A DNA stretch of 64,000 nucleotides from Reyranella sp. (GTDB lineage Bacteria; Pseudomonadota; Alphaproteobacteria; Reyranellales; Reyranellaceae). Under the pieces are notes generated by a model. That model saw only the letters and a program-made list of their open reading frames with translations. It searched no databases and had not been told where the DNA came from. Made by a program: the position numbers and the translations under genes. Every line of letters begins with the position of its first letter. The stretch's first letter is position 1. Below, piece after piece: positions 33,291 to 40,539 of the stretch. The stretch covers positions 62,001 through 126,000 of the forward strand of contig NZ_JAFKJN010000008.1 of NCBI RefSeq assembly GCF_017305915.1, in the 5' to 3' direction.

Positions 33291-33563
33291 ATGACCAGGA
33301 CGATCACGCTTTTCATGATTTGCGCGGGCGCACTGCTGCCCGTCGCGGCATCGGCACAGCAGGCCGACAGCGCCTACTGCGCGGCGCTGGCGACTCAATA
33401 CCAGCGCTATGTCGGCGACAGCGCGGCGGCACATCGCGGCCAGCAGCGCGACGCCACGGTCGACACCGCGATCACCCAATGCTCGACCAACAGCGCCACC
33501 GCCATCCCGGTGATCGAGAAGGCACTGAAGAACGCACGGATCGATCTGCCGCCACGCGGCTGA
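33291..33563 (+). CDS. Small exported Cys-containing protein
   Basis: A 90-residue protein with signal peptide 1-22 (ending ASAQQ). The mature part of about 68 residues has two cysteines (AYCAALATQY and TQCSTNSAT) that could form a disulfide. I chose ATG 33291, with GGAGA 7 nt upstream; an earlier ATG at 33252 would add a charged leader before the signal. A strong terminator follows. Family and function are unknown to me. Confidence 0.72.
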   Translation: MTRTITLFMICAGALLPVAASAQQADSAYCAALATQYQRYVGDSAAAHRGQQRDATVDTAITQCSTNSATAIPVIEKALKNARIDLPPRG

Positions 33564-33581
33564 CCGGCGCCGGCACGGCAA

Positions 33582-33613
33582 GAAAGGGGCGGCAGGACCG
33601 CCCCTTTCTCTTT
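33582..33613 (+). terminator. Rho-independent terminator
   Basis: GAAAGGGGCGG (33582-33592) pairs perfectly with CCGCCCCTTTC (33598-33608) over a 5-nt loop, followed by TCTTT. It lies 19 bp after the small exported-protein gene and ends that transcript before the RraA-like gene at 33649. Confidence 0.88.
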
Positions 33614-33648
33614 AAGCTGGCCCGGCCAAAGGGAGATCAGAGACCGCA

Positions 33649-34377
33649 ATGAGCAACATGGACGAGCTCTTCGCCGAGCTGCGCAAGATCGACACGCCGA
33701 CCATCACCAACGTGGTGGCGACCTATCCGAAGAACCCGCTGTGCCTCGGCCTCTACAATCCGTGGACCGAGAACTGGTACACCGACACCTCGATCCGCTG
33801 CCTCTATCCCGAGCTCGGGCCGATCGTCGGCCATGCGGTGACCTGCGTCTACGGCATGCCCGATCCGAACTACTCGGGGCGGCTCTCCTTCATGGACGTG
33901 GTCGACGCGCTCGATGCGATGAAGAAGCCGACCGTCCTGGTGATCCAGCAGAAGTGGCCGGACGGCATCATGAAGAAGGCGGGGCTGGCCGGCGAGATGA
34001 TGGTGAGCTCGATGATGGCGGTCGGCTGCGTCGGCCTCCTGTCGAACGGCCCGTCGCGCGACGTCGACGCGATCCGCAAGCTCAAGTTCCAGTACATGCT
34101 GGGCGGCGTCACCGCCGGCCACGGCGAGCAGGCGGTGCATGCGGTGAATGTCCCCGTGTCGGTTGGCGGCATGGACGTGGCGCCGGGCGACCTCATCCAC
34201 ATGGACGAGAACGGCGCCGTGAAGTTCCCCGTGCAGCACGCCGAGGCGGTGGTGAAGAACGCCAAGGCGATGCTCGACGACGAGGCGCGCCGCCTGGTCG
34301 ACCTGCGCAAGGCCAAGTCGGCCAAGGAAGTGCGCGCCGCCAATTCCGGCGGGGCCTACACCCAGAAGAAGCCCTGA
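33649..34377 (+). CDS. RraA-like/aldolase-family protein (1)
   Basis: A 242-residue protein of the RraA / 4-hydroxy-4-methyl-2-oxoglutarate aldolase fold, often misnamed menaquinone methyltransferase. The active-site Arg-Asp pair is kept at Arg137-Asp138 (SNGPSRDVD), which in the aldolases binds pyruvate and the divalent metal. True RNase E inhibitors lack an enzymatic role and are shorter (about 160 residues), so an aldolase or decarboxylase is more likely. A second family member lies at 36184 beyond an MFS gene. Confidence 0.85.
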   Translation: MSNMDELFAELRKIDTPTITNVVATYPKNPLCLGLYNPWTENWYTDTSIRCLYPELGPIVGHAVTCVYGMPDPNYSGRLSFMDVVDALDAMKKPTVLVIQQKWPDGIMKKAGLAGEMMVSSMMAVGCVGLLSNGPSRDVDAIRKLKFQYMLGGVTAGHGEQAVHAVNVPVSVGGMDVAPGDLIHMDENGAVKFPVQHAEAVVKNAKAMLDDEARRLVDLRKAKSAKEVRAANSGGAYTQKKP

Positions 34378-34387
34378 GGGGTCAGGC

Positions 34388-34514
34388 CTAGAGCATATTC
34401 CGTTCGGCTGGAATCAGCCGAACGGAATATGCCTGCTGCAACAACACCCCCCGTGCGCGCATTTCCGAGCAGATGGAACCGCGAGCGGTTCCATCTGCTC
34501 GGAAATCGCTCTAG
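34388..34514. repeat. Twin-hairpin repeat element, copy A
   Basis: A 127-bp element with terminal inverted repeats CTAGAGC and GCTCTAG. Hairpin 1 (34394-34431) has a 17-bp perfect stem with loop GAAT. Hairpin 2 (34461-34506) has a 22-bp perfect stem with loop GA. Its right end supplies the stop codon of the convergent-side MFS gene. Copies B (36034) and C (46132) differ by paired, compensating changes in both stems. Confidence 0.88.
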
Positions 34515-35995
34515 CTCCGCCGCAGCACGAACAGGAAGGCGAGCGGGGCGGTCAGGATCGGGATCAGCGTCATCAGGTGGAAGGCGTTGACGTAGCCGAT
34601 CATGCTGGCCTGGCGCTGGATCTCGGCGGCGAGGCGGGCCTGCACGTGGGTGTCGCCGAGATGGCCGAAGGCCTGGACCCACGGCGCGATCAGGTCGCGG
34701 GTGAAGTACGTGATCGAGCCCGCGAGGTTGGCGTTGGCCTCGGCGGTCGAATGGGCGAACACCACCAGGGTGATCGACACGAACACGCTCGAGCCCAGCA
34801 TGCGGATCAGGGCGAACACCGCGTTGCTCTGCGTCATGTACTGGGCCGGCATGGTCGAGAAGGCGAGCACAGCCATCGGCGTGTAGCTGAGGCCGAAGCC
34901 GAAGCCGTGCAGGGCGTTGCTCACGATCACGCTCTGCGGCGTGATCTGCATGTCGAGGCCGCCCATCATCCAGCCGGCGAAGGCCTGGATCGACAGGCCA
35001 AGGAACAGGCAGAGCCGGGCGTCGAAGCGGGTGAGCTGTGCGACCACCACGAACGACGCGAAGTTGCCGAGCCCGCGCGACGCCACCAGGTAGCCGATCG
35101 TCGTCTCCGGGTAGCCCTGCAGCTCCTGCAGCAGCGGCGGGAACAGCACCATCGGCACGTACTGCAGCATGCCCATGATCAGCGCCACGACGACGCCGAT
35201 CGTGAAATTGCGGTCGCGGAAGGCGGCCGGATCGAACAGCGGCGACCGCGCCGTCATCACGTGGATCGCGAACATCACGAAGAACACGCCGGCCAGCACG
35301 CATTCGGTGACGGTCTCGCCCGAGTCGAACCAGTCGTTGCGCTGGCCGCGGTCGAACATCAGCTGGGTCGCCGCGATCGCGATGGCGATGAAGGCGAAGC
35401 CAGTGAAGTCGAACGGCCGGGTGCGGCCCTTCTCGTCGTCGTTCAAGGCCGCGAAGGCGAGCATTCCGGCGGCCACGCCGAGCGGCACGATCAGGAAGAA
35501 GATCCAGCGCCAGCTCAGGTGATCGCTGATCAGGCCACCGAAGGTCGGCCCCAGGATCGGCCCCATGACGCCGCCGACGCCCCACATCATCATGATGAAG
35601 GGATGCTGGCTGCGATGGAACGAGGTCAGCACGATGGTCTGGCCCATCGGGAAGATCGGTGCGCCGAACGCGCCCTGCACGACCCGCAGCGCCAGCAGCG
35701 CCTCCAGCGAATCGACCAGGCCGCACAGCATCGACGCGGCGGTGAAGCCGGCCACCGACAGCACCATCAGCGTCCGCCAGCCGAGCCGGCCCGCCAGCCA
35801 GCCGGTGAGCGGCGTGGCGATCGCGGTGGCCACCAGGTTGAAGGTGAGCACCCAGGAGATCTGCTCCTGGGTCGCCGACAACGCGCCCTTGAGCTGCGGC
35901 AGGATCACGGTGACGCTGGTTGCCGTCAGGCCGAACAGGACGGTCGTGAACTGGACCGACAGCAGGATCAGCCACTGTCGGCCGGTGATCTTCAT
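34511..35995 (-). CDS. EmrB/QacA-type MFS exporter (DHA2)
   Basis: A 494-residue drug:proton antiporter with about fourteen helices. The loop motif GWLAGRLGWRTLMVLSVAGF and the motif C-like segment VQGAFGAPIFPMGQ are present, as is the family start MKITGRQWLILLSVQFTTVL. I chose ATG 35995, since the frame upstream is not homologous. Its stop codon lies inside repeat copy A and repeat copy B sits just upstream, so the gene is bracketed by two copies of the same element. It separates two RraA-like genes on the other strand. Substrate unknown; no EmrA partner is adjacent. Confidence 0.9.
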   Translation of the reverse strand: MKITGRQWLILLSVQFTTVLFGLTATSVTVILPQLKGALSATQEQISWVLTFNLVATAIATPLTGWLAGRLGWRTLMVLSVAGFTAASMLCGLVDSLEALLALRVVQGAFGAPIFPMGQTIVLTSFHRSQHPFIMMMWGVGGVMGPILGPTFGGLISDHLSWRWIFFLIVPLGVAAGMLAFAALNDDEKGRTRPFDFTGFAFIAIAIAATQLMFDRGQRNDWFDSGETVTECVLAGVFFVMFAIHVMTARSPLFDPAAFRDRNFTIGVVVALIMGMLQYVPMVLFPPLLQELQGYPETTIGYLVASRGLGNFASFVVVAQLTRFDARLCLFLGLSIQAFAGWMMGGLDMQITPQSVIVSNALHGFGFGLSYTPMAVLAFSTMPAQYMTQSNAVFALIRMLGSSVFVSITLVVFAHSTAEANANLAGSITYFTRDLIAPWVQAFGHLGDTHVQARLAAEIQRQASMIGYVNAFHLMTLIPILTAPLAFLFVLRRS

Positions 35996-36033
35996 GCCTG
36001 GGATGGTAGAGTCGCCCGCGCTCCCGGAAAAGA

Positions 36034-36156
36034 CTAGAACACATTCCGTCCGGCGAAGCCGGACGGAATGTGCCTCTCTCAACCACGATCGCCTGTGCGC
36101 GCATTTCCGGTCAGAGGGAACCGCGTGCGGTTCCCTCTGACCGGAAATCGCTCTAG
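36034..36156. repeat. Twin-hairpin repeat element, copy B
   Basis: A 123-bp copy with ends CTAGAAC and GCTCTAG. Hairpin 1 (36040-36072) has a 15-bp stem with loop GAA; hairpin 2 (36103-36148) a 22-bp stem with loop GT. Compared with copy A, stem bases change on both sides together, for example CCGTTCGGC/GCCGAACGG becomes CCGTCCGGC/GCCGGACGG, so pairing is kept. Confidence 0.88.
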
Positions 36157-36183
36157 GGTCGAGCCAACGAAAGAGGAAACCGC

Positions 36184-36903
36184 ATGAAGGAATTGTCCAA
36201 GGACCTGCGCGACGTGCTCGCCAAGGTCGGCACCTCGACGCTCACCGGCGTGCTGAACCGCCGGAGCCTGAAGAGCATGACCCTGTTCGACGTCCGCCCG
36301 GTGCGCGACGAGCAGCCGGCGATGGTCGGCATCGCCTACACCATGCGCTTCATCCCCTCGCGCGAGGACAAGGACGGGCCGCAATCGACCAACCGCAGCA
36401 TGATCCAGCCGCAGGCGATGGAGGAATGCCCGCCCGGCCATGTGCTGATGATCGACAGCCGCGGCGATTCGCGGGCCGCCTCGGCGGGCGATCTCTATAT
36501 CGGCCGGCTGAAGGCGCGCGGCGCGGCGGGCGTCGTCACCGACGGCGGCTTCCGCGACACCAACGGCGTGCATCGCACGGGACTGCCGGCCTATCACCGC
36601 CGCGCCTCGTCGCCGCCGTCGCCGATCGTCCACCGGCCGGTCGACCTGCAGCTGCCGATCGCCTGCGGCGGCGTCGCCGTCTATCCCGGCGACATCGTGG
36701 TCGGCGACCGCGACGCGGTGCTGGTGATCCCGCCCGACATCGTCGAGGCGGTCGCCGAGGAGGCGCTGAAGAACTACGAGTACGAGGAGTGGGCCGAGCT
36801 CGAGGTGGCGAAGGGCCGCTCGCTCAAGGGCCTGTTCCCGGTCGCCGGCGACCAGGCCAAGGCCGACTACGAGGCCTGGAAGAAGGCTGGCGGGAAGAAG
36901 TAG
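36184..36903 (+). CDS. RraA-like/aldolase-family protein (2)
   Basis: A 239-residue member of the RraA / HMG-aldolase family with the Arg124-Asp125 pair in VVTDGGFRDTNGV, the metal- and pyruvate-binding site of the aldolases. The sequences GDLYIGRLKARGAAGVVTD and AVYPGDIVVGDRDAVLVIPP are typical of family members in catabolic loci. GAGGAAACCGC lies before the ATG. It is only distantly similar to the protein at 33649, so the two probably have different substrates. Confidence 0.88.
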   Translation: MKELSKDLRDVLAKVGTSTLTGVLNRRSLKSMTLFDVRPVRDEQPAMVGIAYTMRFIPSREDKDGPQSTNRSMIQPQAMEECPPGHVLMIDSRGDSRAASAGDLYIGRLKARGAAGVVTDGGFRDTNGVHRTGLPAYHRRASSPPSPIVHRPVDLQLPIACGGVAVYPGDIVVGDRDAVLVIPPDIVEAVAEEALKNYEYEEWAELEVAKGRSLKGLFPVAGDQAKADYEAWKKAGGKK

Positions 36904-36909
36904 CTCAGC

Positions 36910-36977
36910 GGACCGCGCACCTCCTGATGGAGGCGCATGTGCATGCGCCGAATGAGCGCGCAAGATGCGCGCGGTCC
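36910..36977. repeat. REP-like GGACCGC palindrome, copy 3
   Basis: Ends GGACCGCGC and GCGCGGTCC. The inner text GAATGAGCGCGCAAGATGCG is nearly the same as in the copy at 18704. An extra inner palindrome GCGCATGTGCATGCGC is present. It lies between two convergent stop codons (36903 and 36983), a usual place for REP elements. Confidence 0.7.
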
Positions 36978-36982
36978 ACTGA

Positions 36983-37378
36983 CTACACGCTCTTCCGGGC
37001 AAGGCGCTCGTTGAACGACCGGAGATCGATCACGATCCGCCGGTGGCTTCCCGTGCCGATCTCCTCCCTGCCGTCGCGGGCCGACACCTTGAAGTCGATC
37101 CGTTTGCCGTCGACCGCGACGACCTCGGCCGTCGCGCGGACCTCGTGGCCGACCGGCGTGGCGGCGAGGTGTTTTACATCCACGGCAATGCCGACCGCGC
37201 TTTCGCCGGCGTCCAGAAACGGCCTGATGGCATTGAGCGCCGCGTTCTCCATGATCAGAATCATCACGGGCGTCGCGAGCACCTGTGGCAAGATGGCGTC
37301 CTTGAATCGATCGGCGAGGTGTTCGGGCTGCACGCGCAAGGTCGCCGTTCCCGTGGCTCCGAGCGGAATCTGCTTCAT
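36983..37378 (-). CDS. Thioesterase, fluoroacetyl-CoA thioesterase (FlK)-like
   Basis: A 131-residue hotdog-fold acyl-CoA thioesterase. Marks are TPVMILIMENAALNAIRPFL, with the conserved Glu, and GHEVRATAEVVAVDGKRI with the conserved His; FlK uses Thr, Glu and His in these places. It would form a dimer in the cytoplasm and hydrolyse small acyl-CoAs. The start lies 12 bp from the start of the divergent dehydrogenase gene, so at least one promoter must lie inside the other's coding sequence. Confidence 0.85.
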   Translation of the reverse strand: MKQIPLGATGTATLRVQPEHLADRFKDAILPQVLATPVMILIMENAALNAIRPFLDAGESAVGIAVDVKHLAATPVGHEVRATAEVVAVDGKRIDFKVSARDGREEIGTGSHRRIVIDLRSFNERLARKSV

Positions 37379-37390
37379 GAGGGGATCATC

Positions 37391-38374
37391 GTGGTCAGCA
37401 GCAATTCCTTCAAGTTCGTCATGCTGCCGCCGCAGACCGACACCACCCGCCGTTGGGCCGGACGCCTGGCCGAATCGGTGCCGGAGGTCCGCGTGGTCGT
37501 TGCCGAGGATGCCGACACCGCCGCGCGCGAGATCGCCGACGCGGAAGCCGCCTTCGGCTGGCTCGGCAAGGAGCTGCTGGCGAAGGCCAGGAACCTGCGC
37601 TGGCTCCAGGCGCCCATGGCGGCGCCGCCGGCCGGCTACTTCTATCCCGAGCTGGTCGGCCATCGCGCGGTCGTGACGAACTTCCGCGAGATCTACAACG
37701 ACCACATCGGCGCCCACATCCTGGCCTTCGTCCTGGCCTTTGCACGCGGCTTGCACGTGTTCATCCCGCAGCAGCTCCGCCGCGAATGGAAGAAGAGCCC
37801 GCTGGAAACGGGCGACGTCGTGCATCTGCCCGAAGCGACGGCCCTGGTCGTCGGCGTCGGCGGCATCGGGGCCGAGGCCGCGCGCCTGCTCGCGGCTTTC
37901 GGCGTGACCGTGCTGGCAACCGACGCCCGCCACACGACCGCGCTCGGCGGGGTGGCGGAGCTGCATCCGCCGGAAGCGCTGGACGAGCTGCTGCCGCGCG
38001 CCGATTTCGTGATCCTGACGGTGCCGCATACGCCGGCCACCGAAGGCTTCTTCAATCGCGCCCGCTTCCAGCGCATGAAGCCCGCGGCATTCTTCATCAA
38101 CATCGGCCGGGGCATGACGACCCGGCTGGACGACCTGGTCGCGGCGCTGCAGGCCGGCGAGATTGCCGGCGCTGCCCTCGACGTCTACGAGCTGGAGCCG
38201 TTACCGACCGAGCACCCGCTCTGGGGATTGCCCAATGTGCTGCTCACGCCGCACATGGCCGGACACGGGCCCTATCTCGACGACCGCCGGTTCGAGATCA
38301 TGGCGGACAACTGCCGCGCCTTCGCGGCAGGGCGTCCGCTGCGCAACCAGGTCGACAAGGCGTCCTGGTTCTGA
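37391..38374 (+). CDS. D-2-hydroxyacid dehydrogenase
   Basis: A 327-residue NAD(P)-dependent dehydrogenase. The Rossmann segment is LVVGVGGIGAEAARLLAAFG; the substrate Arg lies in FINIGRGMTT, the Glu in ALDVYELEPL and the catalytic His in LLTPHMAGHG. I chose GTG 37391, with AGGGG 6 nt upstream; ATG 37421 is a possible alternative. It reduces 2-oxoacids or oxidises D-2-hydroxyacids, fitting the nearby aldolase-like proteins. Confidence 0.88.
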   Translation: MVSSNSFKFVMLPPQTDTTRRWAGRLAESVPEVRVVVAEDADTAAREIADAEAAFGWLGKELLAKARNLRWLQAPMAAPPAGYFYPELVGHRAVVTNFREIYNDHIGAHILAFVLAFARGLHVFIPQQLRREWKKSPLETGDVVHLPEATALVVGVGGIGAEAARLLAAFGVTVLATDARHTTALGGVAELHPPEALDELLPRADFVILTVPHTPATEGFFNRARFQRMKPAAFFINIGRGMTTRLDDLVAALQAGEIAGAALDVYELEPLPTEHPLWGLPNVLLTPHMAGHGPYLDDRRFEIMADNCRAFAAGRPLRNQVDKASWF

Positions 38375-38476
38375 GCCGCAGTCACCGCCGCGTGATCGCC
38401 CTCACGGCAAGATGACGGGGTTTTGACGGTCGGCGCCGAAAGAGCCCCACGCGAATCGCGTGTAGACTCCGGTGCC

Positions 38477-38578
38477 ATGCTCGTGCGCAAGCATATTGCC
38501 GCCATCGTCGCCCTGCTTCTGGCCGCGGTGGTGCTCGGCATCATCGCCGCAGCGCCGCTGTCGCTGAATTACGGCTGA
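38477..38578 (+). CDS. Possible 33-residue membrane peptide
   Basis: A short frame, MLVRKHIAAIVALLLAAVVL then GIIAAAPLSLNYG, giving a basic start and one hydrophobic helix. Codons are GC-rich as in the neighbours. No good ribosome-binding site is seen. A CCTCCCC/GGGGAGG hairpin follows at 38592. It could equally be chance in GC-rich DNA. Confidence 0.35.
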   Translation: MLVRKHIAAIVALLLAAVVLGIIAAAPLSLNYG

Positions 38579-38591
38579 GGAAAGCGGAAAC

Positions 38592-38613
38592 CCTCCCCAT
38601 ACGAACGGGGAGG
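38592..38613. repeat. CCTCCCC...GGGGAGG hairpin
   Basis: A 22-bp palindromic unit, arms CCTCCCC and GGGGAGG around ATACGAAC, matching the end units of the 157-bp element at 21707. It lies just downstream of the LLM gene stop (38622) on that gene's strand and may work as a terminator hairpin or be a solo relic of the larger element. Confidence 0.55.
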
Positions 38614-38621
38614 ATTGCCGA

Positions 38622-39575
38622 TCAGATCTTGGCTATCACCTCGGCCTTGAACTTCTTCATCTCGGCCAGGATCTCGGGGATCGTCGTGCCGGCGAAGCCC
38701 AGGTCGATGGCGCCGACGCCCAGCGCGGCCATCGCCTTGATGTCGCCCACGATGTCGGCGGCAGAGCCGGTGAACAGCTTGCGCTCGCCGTCGCCCGCCT
38801 TGTCGGGCGTGCCGGGCGCGTAGCGCTGGAAGCGCACGGTGACGCCGACCGCCTGGGCGTCGCGGCCGGCCTCGCGGGTTAGCTTGCGCAGCCGCTCGAT
38901 GCCGGCCGTCAGCCGCTTCAGGCTGTCCATCGGGAAGGCCGGGTTGTTGGGGATCGGATACCAGGCGTCGCCGTACGTGGCGGTGCGCCGCAGCGCCGGG
39001 CCTGATTCGCCGCCGACCCAGATCGGGATGCCGCCCTTCTGCGCCGGCTTGGGCGCGAAGGTGATCTTGTCGAACTTCACGAACGCGCCGGAGAATTTCG
39101 GCCGGTCCTTGGTCCACAGCTCCTTGAAGGCGGCGACGTATTCGTCGGTCACCTTGCCGCGCGCCTCGAACGGCGGGGCGCCGATCGCCTCGAACTCCTC
39201 CTTCATCCAGCCGGCGCCGATGCCCAGGATCACCCGGCCGCCCGACAGGGTGTCGATGGTGGCGAGCTGCTTGGCCGCCAGCACCGCCGGCCGGTGCGGC
39301 ACCACCATCACCGAGGTCACGAGCTGGAGCGTCTGGGTGCGCGCCGCGACGAAGGCCAGCTCGATGAGCTGCTCGTTGCGCTCGCCGGTGCCCTGGTTCG
39401 TGAACTCGCCGGTGGCGGAGTAGGGGTAGGGCGAGGAGATCTCGGTCGGGATGACGACGTGGTCGCTGAAGGTGCCGTAGTCGAAGCCCAGCTCCTCCGC
39501 ACCGACGCACAGCCGGACCAGGGGATCGAGCGCGGACAGAGGTCCGGCGGTGGGCGCGCTGAAACCGATCTTCAT
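38622..39575 (-). CDS. LLM-class F420- or FMN-dependent oxidoreductase
   Basis: A 317-residue luciferase-like protein of the class with N-terminal MKIGFSAPTAGPLSALDPLV and the central VLAAKQLATIDTLSGGRVIL followed by GIGAGWMKEEFEAIG, typical of TIGR03619-type F420-dependent oxidoreductases; FMN use is also possible in this phylum. It belongs to a different branch from the two monooxygenases at 17-20 kb. It is separated from the OsmC gene by a 24-bp perfect palindrome. Substrate unknown. Confidence 0.9.
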   Translation of the reverse strand: MKIGFSAPTAGPLSALDPLVRLCVGAEELGFDYGTFSDHVVIPTEISSPYPYSATGEFTNQGTGERNEQLIELAFVAARTQTLQLVTSVMVVPHRPAVLAAKQLATIDTLSGGRVILGIGAGWMKEEFEAIGAPPFEARGKVTDEYVAAFKELWTKDRPKFSGAFVKFDKITFAPKPAQKGGIPIWVGGESGPALRRTATYGDAWYPIPNNPAFPMDSLKRLTAGIERLRKLTREAGRDAQAVGVTVRFQRYAPGTPDKAGDGERKLFTGSAADIVGDIKAMAALGVGAIDLGFAGTTIPEILAEMKKFKAEVIAKI

Positions 39576-39622
39576 GGTGTCTCTCCCCTCTATATGTCCT
39601 GTGTAGTCGACATCGTCAGTGG

Positions 39623-39646
39623 GCGCGTTTTCGATCGAAAACGCGC
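39623..39646. repeat. 24-bp perfect palindrome after osmC-like gene
   Basis: Arms GCGCGTTTTCGA and TCGAAAACGCGC meet without a spacer. The palindrome touches the stop codon of the OsmC-family gene on the minus strand. No T-run follows, so it is not a classic terminator; it may be an mRNA-end structure or a protein-binding dyad. Confidence 0.5.
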
Positions 39647-40032
39647 TAAGCGAGCGTGGTGCGGATCTCGAGGCTGCGCTTCAGCGTGAGGGTCACCGGC
39701 GTCTTCTCGGCGATCTCGGCCATGCGTTTCTTCTGCTCGTCGTCGGCGCCCTCGATGTGCAGGACGCGGTCGATGCTCTCGACCTTGTCGGTTCGCTTGA
39801 AATGGATGTCGGCCCGGACGTTGGTGACCGGCCACTGCTTGCGCTCGGCATACATGCGCAAGGTGATCACGGTGCAGGCGCCGAGCGCCGAGGTCAGCAG
39901 GTCGTAGGGCGCGGGGCCGGCATCCTTGCCGCCCAGCTCCGGCCCTTCGTCGGCGGTGAGCTGGTGGCGATGGCCGGTGGTGATGGCGGTCGCGTAGTCG
40001 ACCGTGCCGATGCTTGCCTGTGCGTGCGCCAT
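39646..40032 (-). CDS. OsmC-family protein with a single active-site cysteine
   Basis: A 128-residue OsmC/Ohr-fold protein. Cys53 in LTSALGACTVITLRMYAERK is the peroxidatic position. The second conserved cysteine, usually in a CPV motif, is Thr111 here (EKTPVTLTL). Classical peroxidases need both cysteines, so this one may use an external thiol or have another role, as proposed for YhfA-like members. It is monocistronic or followed by the LLM gene. Confidence 0.9.
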   Translation of the reverse strand: MAHAQASIGTVDYATAITTGHRHQLTADEGPELGGKDAGPAPYDLLTSALGACTVITLRMYAERKQWPVTNVRADIHFKRTDKVESIDRVLHIEGADDEQKKRMAEIAEKTPVTLTLKRSLEIRTTLA

Positions 40033-40080
40033 GAGCTCCTCCGCGCCCCGGCCGAACGGGACCGGGGCGCGGGAGCGAGT

Positions 40081-40392
40081 TTAGCGACGGCGGACCTTCT
40101 TTGCCGCCTTCTTCACCACTCGCTTGGCGGCACCCTTCCTGGCGGCGACCTTGCGCTTGGCCTTGGCGGCCGCCTTCTTCACCGGGCGCTTCTTGGCCGC
40201 GATCCGGCGCTTGGCCGAGGCGACCTGGCGGGTTGCGGTGGTGGCGGCCTTGCGGGTCGCGCCGATGATCGCCTCGCGTGCCTGCGCCACGGTGGCCCCG
40301 GGGTGGGCCAGCGCGTCGATGGCGGTGGTGACGGCGTCGGTGACGGAATCGGCGACGGCGCCGACGATCGTGCTCTTCTTCCTTCGTGCCAT
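40081..40392 (-). CDS. Histone H1-like DNA-binding protein
   Basis: A 103-residue very basic protein. Residues 1-50 form a short helical domain (STIVGAVADSVTDAVTTAID). The tail of about 50 residues is Lys/Ala/Arg-rich with KKAAAK- and KRVVKKAAKK-type repeats like eukaryotic H1 tails and bacterial AlgP/Hc1 proteins. It probably compacts the nucleoid or alters transcription. GGGAGAACGAT precedes ATG 40392. Low-complexity tails like this can vary in length between strains. Confidence 0.85.
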   Translation of the reverse strand: MARRKKSTIVGAVADSVTDAVTTAIDALAHPGATVAQAREAIIGATRKAATTATRQVASAKRRIAAKKRPVKKAAAKAKRKVAARKGAAKRVVKKAAKKVRRR

Positions 40393-40457
40393 ATCGTTCT
40401 CCCAGGGAATCCCCCGCGGCAAACGCAAGCAATCTCAAAGGGTTGCACGCGTCGTGC

Positions 40458-40486
40458 TTGACGCGCTGATACAAAGTGGGCAAAAT
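40458..40486 (+). promoter_or_regulatory. Candidate housekeeping promoter
   Basis: TTGACG (40458-40463) and CAAAAT (40481-40486) are 17 bp apart in an unusually AT-rich stretch that continues to 40530. It faces the membrane-protein gene starting at 40540. Confidence 0.45.
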
Positions 40487-40539
40487 CCAGTTATATCAAT
40501 CGATTATTCTTTATTCTTACAGTCATATTGGAGCTTCGC

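Noticed and set aside
29868..33581. A 1237-codon open frame on the minus strand opposite the PhyH, HyuA-like and EamA genes
   Set aside because: Arg/His/Asp/Gly-rich text with no domain, no ribosome-binding site, and three well-recognised genes on the other strand. It is an antisense frame caused by high third-position GC.
33649..34377. Menaquinone methyltransferase or RNase E inhibitor RraA
   Set aside because: The family fold matches, but the kept Arg-Asp pair and greater length favour an aldolase-type enzyme; the methyltransferase name is a known misannotation.
34388..34514. Twin-hairpin element as a simple Rho-independent terminator
   Set aside because: No T-run follows either hairpin, and the defined CTAGAGC/GCTCTAG ends with three near-identical copies indicate a repeat family, although it could also stop transcription.
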